The notes under the pieces: generated by a model
The model's database searches: none
What the model was told of the DNA's origin: nothing
What the model saw: the letters and a program-made list of their open reading frames with translations, nothing else
Translations under genes and position numbers: made by a program
Shown: positions 1-8,713 of the stretch, in pieces
Numbering within the stretch: the first letter of the stretch is position 1
Layout: each line of letters begins with the position of its first letter
DNA from: Muribaculaceae bacterium
Lineage (GTDB): Bacteria > Bacteroidota > Bacteroidia > Bacteroidales > Muribaculaceae
NCBI GenBank assembly: GCA_024400895.1
Contig: JAKSMA010000092.1
Location: 1-8,713, forward strand
Reading direction: 5' to 3'
Length of the DNA stretch: 8,713 nt

Positions 1-33
1 CGAATATTGCAACCGATTTTTTTATAATCCTTC

Positions 34-41
34 TAACTTTG
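34..41 (+). promoter_or_regulatory. Candidate Bacteroidetes -7 promoter box
   Basis: TAACTTTG matches the Bacteroidetes sigma-ABfr -7 consensus TAnnTTTG exactly. The partner -33 TTTG element is poor: the nearest candidate is TTGC at 7-10, about 23 bases upstream of the box, slightly beyond the usual 19-21. If used, transcription would start near 47-50 and leave a leader of about 600 bases before malQ, or make a separate short RNA through the repeats. Confidence 0.3.
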
Positions 42-70
42 GCAATAGGATTGTGTGATAAATAGCACTA

Positions 71-112
71 CGTAAAATGCGTTACGTAAATTATGTAGCG
101 TAAATTATGTAA
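71..112. repeat. Three tandem 14-bp repeats
   Basis: Three units abut directly: 71-84 CGTAAAATGCGTTA, 85-98 CGTAAATTATGTAG and 99-112 CGTAAATTATGTAA. The second and third differ only in their last base; the first is diverged in its second half. The junction of units one and two makes the palindrome TTACGTAA (82-89). The array could be a protein-binding array or a slippage product. Nothing in the sequence decides between these. Confidence 0.75.
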
Positions 113-132
113 TGATGTGATTTTTTTGTGGG

Positions 133-148
133 AGGCTGTCCGAAAACT
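133..148 (+). repeat. Left terminal inverted repeat
   Basis: AGGCTGTCCGAAAACT. It pairs with 480-495 read on the opposite strand (14/16), with the first nine bases perfect. Symmetry stops outside: base 132 does not pair with base 496. Confidence 0.55.
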
Positions 149-200
149 TAAGAATATAGAATTGCAATTTATAGATTGAAAATAGAGGTTGTTGTGTTCG

Positions 201-229
201 GGCTGGAGGCTTGCACTTGTGAGTAACCG
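201..229 (+). repeat. Inner inverted repeat, left copy
   Basis: It starts GGCTGGAGGC and ends TGAGTAACCG. The same two blocks occur on the minus strand at 429-403, starting GGCTGGAAGC and ending with the identical TGAGTAACCG. The overall match is 23 of 27 with a 2-base gap. Its first 18 bases also recur in direct orientation at 268-285 (15 of 18 identical). Confidence 0.6.
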
Positions 230-267
230 GGTACGCAGTGCCCCGATAAAAGAAATAAAAGTATTCT

Positions 268-285
268 GGCTGGAGGTCTGTACTT
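268..285 (+). repeat. Second GGCTGGAGG motif copy
   Basis: GGCTGGAGGTCTGTACTT matches 201-218 at 15 of 18 positions, all three differences being pyrimidine transitions. With the preceding CT it forms CTGGCTGGAGG, one base different from the minus-strand reading of the copies at 337-353 and 415-431. Confidence 0.6.
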
Positions 286-336
286 CGTAAATTGCTTTCA
301 GTCGTTCAAGTGTCTGGAAATCTTTGTGTTTGTGGG

Positions 337-353
337 TGCTGGCTTCCAGCCAG
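337..353. repeat. 17-bp hairpin-forming repeat, copy 1
   Basis: TGCTGGCTTCCAGCCAG, identical to 415-431. It contains a 5-bp stem (CTGGC/GCCAG) around a 5-base loop. It is followed by a run of six G. Related motifs lie in inverted orientation at 201-218 and 268-285. Confidence 0.7.
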
Positions 354-414
354 GGGGGCTTTCGTTTTCCGTAGGCAAAATCTCCTTCGTCGATTTTCCC
401 CACGGTTACTCAAC

Positions 415-431
415 TGCTGGCTTCCAGCCAG
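415..431. repeat. 17-bp hairpin-forming repeat, copy 2
   Basis: A perfect second copy of 337-353, starting 78 bases after it, with the same CTGGC/GCCAG stem. It is also part of the inner inverted repeat that pairs with 201-229. Confidence 0.7.
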
Positions 432-479
432 ATCATGGTTGCTCCTTATGATTTGTAACTTTTTAGTGTGCCCCGTTTT

Positions 480-495
480 AGTTCTTGGACAGCCT
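480..495 (-). repeat. Right terminal inverted repeat
   Basis: Read on the minus strand it is AGGCTGTCCAAGAACT, the partner of 133-148. It ends 13 bases before the LacI-type operator, so the element, if mobile, lies just upstream of the operon control region. Confidence 0.55.
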
Positions 496-508
496 GAGAG
501 GGACGGTG

Positions 509-524
509 ATGCAAACGATTGCAT
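509..524. promoter_or_regulatory. LacI/PurR-family operator palindrome
   Basis: ATGCAAACGATTGCAT has half-sites ATGCAA and TTGCAT around ACGA, with a central CG. It fits the E. coli PurR consensus ANGCAANCGNTTNCNT at every fixed position and the general LacI-family core GCAANCGNTTGC. The site lies 119 bases before the malQ start and 53 bases before the candidate -7 box at 578. The cognate protein is not encoded in the window. Given the downstream genes, a maltose/maltodextrin-responsive LacI-family regulator is the best inference; an unrelated LacI-family protein is possible. Confidence 0.55.
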
Positions 525-577
525 AAATATTTCATTATAAATAATGTGGAAGGGTGGGCGAAAGGTTGCGAATTTAG

Positions 578-585
578 TAACTTTA
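578..585 (+). promoter_or_regulatory. Candidate malQ promoter -7 box
   Basis: TAACTTTA matches the Bacteroidetes -7 consensus TAnnTTTG except for the last base. It lies 58 bases before the malQ start, giving a plausible leader of about 50 bases. No TTTG is found at the expected -33 position, so a weak or activator-dependent promoter is possible. A second, poorly spaced box is TATACTTTG at 611-619. Confidence 0.35.
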
Positions 586-615
586 CGGATATAAAGCTAT
601 TTTACAAAACTATAC

Positions 616-631
616 TTTGAATTAATTCAAA
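616..631. promoter_or_regulatory. Perfect 16-bp palindrome before the malQ start
   Basis: TTTGAATTAATTCAAA is fully self-complementary and ends 12 bases before the malQ ATG. In DNA it could be an operator; in RNA it is too compact and AT-rich for a strong hairpin, but it overlaps the initiation region. The following bases (AACAAGATATAA) are A-rich, as is usual for Bacteroidetes start sites, with no strong Shine-Dalgarno. Confidence 0.35.
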
Positions 632-643
632 ACAAGATATAAA

Positions 644-5496
<4,853 letters not shown>

Positions 5497-5513
5497 TAAG
5501 TAAATAATTAATT

Positions 5514-5554
5514 ATGGGCGAATTCGGCATCATGTTCGGTTCGCCCATTCTTTT
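5514..5554 (+). terminator. Terminator-like hairpin between GH97 gene and pulA
   Basis: ATGGGCGAA (5514-5522) and TTCGCCCAT (5540-5548) form a perfect 9-bp stem with a 17-base loop, followed by TCTTTT. It starts 17 bases after the GH97 stop and ends just before pulA. Since pulA and susA follow in the same direction with no clear promoter between, it may be a partial terminator or RNA-processing site that sets lower or separate expression of the last two genes. The large loop and short T-run make full termination uncertain. Confidence 0.55.
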
Positions 5555-5564
5555 AAATACAAAT

Positions 5565-7469
5565 ATGAGAAGATATCTTATCTTAACATTTATGGCTGTA
5601 ATGGTAGCACTTGGAATGAGTGCTGAGAAATACAATGAAATGACCTACACCAAGCGCAGCACCACATTCACCCTTGTGGCTGAGAAAGCGCAGGCTGTGC
5701 AACTCAACATCTATGCCGAAGGCACTGGTGGCAAGGCTATCAAGACTGTGGCCATGCAGAAAGGCGCGAAGGGCACTTGGAAAGCAGTGGTGAAAGGCGA
5801 CTTGAAAGGCCGTTTCTACACTTTCAACGTGAAGCAAGGCGGCAAGATGCTGGGCGAGACCCCAGGACTCTTTGCTAAGGCTGTGGGTGTGAACGGAAAG
5901 CGTGGCGCTGTGATTGATATGGCTGCCACCAATCCTGAAGGCTGGGACAACGACAAGGCGCTCGGCTATGCTCCACAAGACATTATCGTGTATGAATCGC
6001 ACAACCGCGATTTCTCTGTGAGCCGCAAGGACGCACGCTATCCAGGCAAATTCATGGCACTCACCGAGCCTTGGGCCATTGAGCACTTGAAAAGCCTCGG
6101 CGTGACTGCAATCCACTTGCTTCCATCGTTCGACTATGCTTCGGTGGACGAAGAACATCTTGAGCGTGCACAATTCAACTGGGGCTACGACCCATTGAAC
6201 TACAATGTGCCAGAAGGCTCATACGCTACCGATCCATTTAAGCCAGAAGTTCGCGTGAACGAATTCAAGCAGATGGTGAAGGCGCTTCACGATGCAGGCA
6301 TCGCTGTGATTCTTGACGTGGTTTACAACCACACCATGGACATCGACCACAGTAATTTCCAACTCACCAATCCCGGTGCTTTCTATCGCAAGAATGCAGA
6401 AGGCAAATACAACGACGGTTCTGGCTGTGGCAACGAAACTGCCAGCGAACATCCATTGATGCGCCAATATATGATTGAAAGTTTCAATTATTGGGCAAAG
6501 GAATATCACCTCGACGGTTTCCGTGTCGATTTGATGGGTATTCACGATATTGAAACCATGAACCTTATCCGCCAATCGCTCCCCAAGAATGTGATTATCT
6601 ATGGCGAAGGTTGGAGCGCTGGCACCTGCGCTTATCCTGCAGAAAAGTTGGCGATGAAGGCCAACACCTATCAGATGCCGGGCATTGCAGCCTTCTGCGA
6701 TGATATGCGCGACGCTATCCGTGGCCCATTCAGCGACGACCGCGAAAGTGCCTTCCTTGCCGGAAAGGCCGGTCATCAGGAAAGCATCAAGGCTGGTATC
6801 GTGGGTTGCATCGAGCACCCTCAAGTGGATTACAGCAAGGTGAACTATAGCAAGAAGCCTTGGGCTGCTGAGCCAACACAGATGATGGCTTATGTGAGTT
6901 GCCACGACGATATGTGCTTGGTCGACCGCTTGAAGACCAGCATGCCGGGCATCAAGACCGACGAACTGATTCGCCTCGACTTGCTCGCTCAAACAGCAGT
7001 GTTCACCTCGCAAGGTGTGCCATTCATGCTCAGCGGCGAGGAGATGCTTCGCGACAAAAAAGGTGTGCACAACAGCTACAATTCCCCCGACAGCATCAAC
7101 CAACTTCCTTGGGACAACATGAAGAAGTACCCTCAAGTGTTTGCCTACTATCAGGGCTTGATTGCTTTGCGTAAGGCTCACCCAGCATTCCGATTGGGCA
7201 ATGCAGAACTCGTGCGCAAGCATGTGGAATTCCTCCCTGTGGAAGAGGGCCTCGTGGCATTCCGCCTGAAGGACAATGCAGGTGGCGACGCTTGGAAGGA
7301 TATTGTTGTTGTGCTCAATGCCAACAAATATGCTGCTTTTGTTGATGTGCCTGAAGACACCTACACCTCTGTAGTGGCTGGTGGCAAGGTGAATCTTGAA
7401 GGTTTGCGCACTACCACCACCTCACGCCTTGAAGTGCCAGCACAAAGCGCTCTCATCGTTCACAATTAA
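5565..7469 (+). CDS. pulA: Type I pullulanase, GH13 (subfamily 14-like)
   Basis: This 634-residue debranching enzyme hydrolyses alpha-1,6 bonds of pullulan and branched maltodextrins. The start at 5565 is chosen because it gives a signal peptide (MRRYLILTFMAVMVALGMSA, then EKYN) after an A-rich leader. An in-frame ATG at 5514 would add 17 residues of hairpin sequence and bury the signal peptide. There is no lipobox cysteine, so it is probably periplasmic. A CBM48-like beta domain occupies about 30-120. The catalytic barrel shows the pullulanase signature FNWGYDP (204-210), region I DVVYNH (251-256), region II GFRVDLMG with nucleophile D322, region III YGEGW with acid/base E348, and region IV SCHDD with H447 and D448. 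A C-terminal beta domain ends the protein. Region IV reads HDD where many pullulanases have HDN. It is 11 bases from the next gene. Confidence 0.93.
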   Translation: MRRYLILTFMAVMVALGMSAEKYNEMTYTKRSTTFTLVAEKAQAVQLNIYAEGTGGKAIKTVAMQKGAKGTWKAVVKGDLKGRFYTFNVKQGGKMLGETPGLFAKAVGVNGKRGAVIDMAATNPEGWDNDKALGYAPQDIIVYESHNRDFSVSRKDARYPGKFMALTEPWAIEHLKSLGVTAIHLLPSFDYASVDEEHLERAQFNWGYDPLNYNVPEGSYATDPFKPEVRVNEFKQMVKALHDAGIAVILDVVYNHTMDIDHSNFQLTNPGAFYRKNAEGKYNDGSGCGNETASEHPLMRQYMIESFNYWAKEYHLDGFRVDLMGIHDIETMNLIRQSLPKNVIIYGEGWSAGTCAYPAEKLAMKANTYQMPGIAAFCDDMRDAIRGPFSDDRESAFLAGKAGHQESIKAGIVGCIEHPQVDYSKVNYSKKPWAAEPTQMMAYVSCHDDMCLVDRLKTSMPGIKTDELIRLDLLAQTAVFTSQGVPFMLSGEEMLRDKKGVHNSYNSPDSINQLPWDNMKKYPQVFAYYQGLIALRKAHPAFRLGNAELVRKHVEFLPVEEGLVAFRLKDNAGGDAWKDIVVVLNANKYAAFVDVPEDTYTSVVAGGKVNLEGLRTTTTSRLEVPAQSALIVHN

Positions 7470-7480
7470 TCCGATTCTAT

Positions 7481-8713
7481 ATGAAACTTAAATTTTTAGC
7501 AATTTCACTTCTTGCAGCGCTCGCTTCGCAGGCGGCAGTGAATATCGACCGCGTGGAGCCCGCCAACTGGTATGCTGGCATGAAGAATCCATCGCTCCAG
7601 TTGATGGTGTATGGCAAGGATATCAAGCAGGCAAATGTCACCACCGACTATGCCGGCGTGAAGGTGGACAGCATTGTGCGCCTCGACAGTCCCGACTATT
7701 TGCTCGTGTACTTGAATCTTCAGGGTGCTCAACCAGGCACCATGAAGCTCAATTTTGAGCAAGGCGGCAAGAAAAAGGCTGTGAATTATGTGATTAAGAA
7801 GCGCGATATGGCAGGCGAGGCACGCTGTGGCTTCACCAATGCCGATGTGCTCTATATGCTCATGCCCGACCGTTTTGCTGACGGCAATGTAGCTAACAAT
7901 GTGGTGAAGGGAATGCTTGACCAGCAATGCGACCGCAATCAGCCTTCGCTGCGCCATGGTGGCGACTTGGAGGGCATTCGTCAACACCTCGACTATTTCA
8001 ACGAATTGGGTGTGACAGCGCTCTGGTTTACCCCTGTGCTCGAAAACGATATGCCAAGTGGCCATGGCCACAGTTGCTATCACGGCTATGCCACTACCAA
8101 TTACTACAATGTGGACCCTCGCTTCGGTAGCAATGACGAATACCGCAAATTGGTGGATGCAGCGCACAGTAAGGGCTTAAAGGTGGTGATGGATATGATT
8201 TTCAACCACTGTGGTTCAAGCCATCCTTGGCAAATCAATGCGCCTTCAAAGGATTGGTTCAACCAGCCCGACTATGGTATGCAGACCAGCTACAAGCTTA
8301 CTCCATGCGTCGACCCATACGCCAGCGAAGTGGATAAGCGCGAAACCGTGGAAGGATGGTTTGTGCGCTCTATGCCCGACCTTAACCAGAACAATCCTCA
8401 CGTGATGACCTATCTTATCCAAAACAGCATTTGGTGGGTGGAGACCGTGGGCATCGATGGCATTCGCATGGACACCTATCCTTACGCCTACGCAGCCCCT
8501 ATGGCTCGATGGATGAAGGAACTGAACGATGAATATCCCAACTTCAACACCGTGGGCGAAACTTGGGTTACCCAGCCTGCCTACACCGCTGCTTGGCAAA
8601 AGGATTCAAAACTTGCACAAGCCAACAGCAACTTGAAGACGGTGATGGACTTCGCCTTCTTTGAGGCGATGGATTCATGCAAGCGCGAAATCACCGACGA
8701 CTGGTGGAAGGGC
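7481..8713 (+). CDS. susA: Periplasmic neopullulanase/alpha-amylase, GH13, SusA-like (3' end outside window)
   Basis: 411 codons are present and the frame is open to the window edge. The missing part should be about 200 residues if it resembles B. thetaiotaomicron SusA (617 residues). It hydrolyses internal alpha-1,4 bonds of maltodextrins, cyclodextrins or pullulan. The N-terminus MKLKFLAISLLAALASQA is a signal peptide without lipobox cysteine. Residues about 20-110 (RVEPANWYAGMKNP onward) are the N-terminal beta domain of cyclomaltodextrinases. The GH13 barrel shows region I DMIFNH (238-243), region V MPDLN (298-302), region II GIRMDT with nucleophile D331 and region III GETW with acid/base E360. 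Region IV (NHD) would lie beyond the edge. The start lies 11 bases after pulA, so the two are probably cotranscribed. Exact substrate preference cannot be decided from this part. Confidence 0.92.
   Translation, partial: MKLKFLAISLLAALASQAAVNIDRVEPANWYAGMKNPSLQLMVYGKDIKQANVTTDYAGVKVDSIVRLDSPDYLLVYLNLQGAQPGTMKLNFEQGGKKKAVNYVIKKRDMAGEARCGFTNADVLYMLMPDRFADGNVANNVVKGMLDQQCDRNQPSLRHGGDLEGIRQHLDYFNELGVTALWFTPVLENDMPSGHGHSCYHGYATTNYYNVDPRFGSNDEYRKLVDAAHSKGLKVVMDMIFNHCGSSHPWQINAPSKDWFNQPDYGMQTSYKLTPCVDPYASEVDKRETVEGWFVRSMPDLNQNNPHVMTYLIQNSIWWVETVGIDGIRMDTYPYAYAAPMARWMKELNDEYPNFNTVGETWVTQPAYTAAWQKDSKLAQANSNLKTVMDFAFFEAMDSCKREITDDWWKG

Larger units (their letters stand above)
133..495. repeat. Symmetrical 363-bp inverted-repeat (MITE-like) element
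   Basis: The outer ends are imperfect inverted repeats: AGGCTGTCCGAAAACT (133-148) and, on the other strand, AGGCTGTCCAAGAACT (495-480), 14 of 16 identical. Inside, a second inverted pair (201-229 against 429-403) matches at 23 of 27 positions with one 2-base gap. It lies nearly the same distance from each end (68 and 66 bases). A third GGCTGG motif follows in each arm (268 and 351). There is no transposase and no convincing target-site duplication. The layout fits a non-autonomous mobile element or a long hairpin RNA; an invertible regulatory segment is less likely because the arms are imperfect. Confidence 0.5.
1..643. other. Non-coding upstream region of the alpha-glucan cluster
   Basis: No open frame here shows a recognisable family, signal peptide or gene-like composition. 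The frames that exist run across DNA-level repeats which are read in different frames, arguing against coding. In order it holds: a TAnnTTTG box (34-41), three 14-bp tandem repeats (71-112), a symmetrical inverted-repeat element (133-495), a LacI-type operator palindrome (509-524), a weak promoter box (578-585) and a palindrome before the first start codon (616-631). The upstream neighbour gene lies outside the window, so it is not possible to say whether this is a divergent or a same-direction intergenic region. Confidence 0.7.

Noticed and set aside
133..495. Phase-variable invertible promoter segment
   Set aside because: The terminal repeats are only 14/16 identical, no good promoter is seen at either inner edge and no recombinase gene is present. 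Kept only as a less likely alternative for the element.
292..540. 82-codon + strand frame upstream of malQ
   Set aside because: It is built on the two 17-bp repeats (giving CWLPAR twice), spans the end of the palindromic element and the operator, and shows no family resemblance or start-site signal.
1..643. CRISPR array, tRNA or rRNA
   Set aside because: The repeats are too few and irregularly spaced for CRISPR, and no cloverleaf or conserved rRNA segments are seen.
5514..5564. N-terminal extension of the pullulanase from the ATG at 5514
   Set aside because: The ATG lies in a hairpin stem and the added residues have no domain character. The ATG at 5565 gives a normal signal peptide right at the N-terminus.
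7505..8167. 220-codon minus-strand frame opposite the SusA-like gene
   Set aside because: The + strand here encodes an intact signal peptide and GH13 catalytic motifs; the antisense frame shows none of its own.

Overview
The window looks like chromosomal DNA from a Bacteroidales bacterium (Prevotellaceae or Muribaculaceae would fit; the species cannot be told). The evidence is the set of Sus-type alpha-glucan enzymes (a SusB-like GH97, a SusA-like GH13 and a Bacteroidetes-type pullulanase), a MalQ carrying CBM20 domains, AT-rich start-site leaders without a strong Shine-Dalgarno, and TAnnTTTG-like promoter boxes.

Layout. Positions 1-643 hold no convincing protein gene. This region contains a candidate promoter box, three tandem 14-bp repeats, a symmetrical 363-bp element with imperfect terminal inverted repeats (133-495), a LacI/PurR-type operator palindrome (509-524), a candidate promoter (about 578-585) and a 16-bp palindrome directly before the first gene. 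From 644 to the right edge, four genes lie head to tail on the + strand: malQ (4-alpha-glucanotransferase, 644-3319), a susB-like GH97 alpha-glucosidase (3316-5496), pulA (type I pullulanase, best start 5565, end 7469) and a susA-like neopullulanase/alpha-amylase (7481 onward, cut by the window edge). malQ and the GH97 gene overlap by 4 bases (ATGA). The GH97-pulA gap holds a terminator-like hairpin. pulA and susA are 11 bases apart.

How they work together. The three downstream enzymes have signal peptides without a lipobox cysteine, so they are probably periplasmic. PulA cuts alpha-1,6 branches of imported maltodextrins, SusA cuts internal alpha-1,4 bonds, and GH97 releases glucose from non-reducing ends. 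MalQ has no signal peptide and would process maltose and maltodextrins in the cytoplasm. No transporter (SusC/SusD), surface amylase (SusG) or regulator gene is visible here. The operator suggests control by a LacI-family protein encoded elsewhere rather than, or in addition to, a SusR-type regulator.

The enzymes themselves are recognisable family members. The least explained part is the upstream region, especially the palindromic 363-bp element and its four related GGCTGG motifs.
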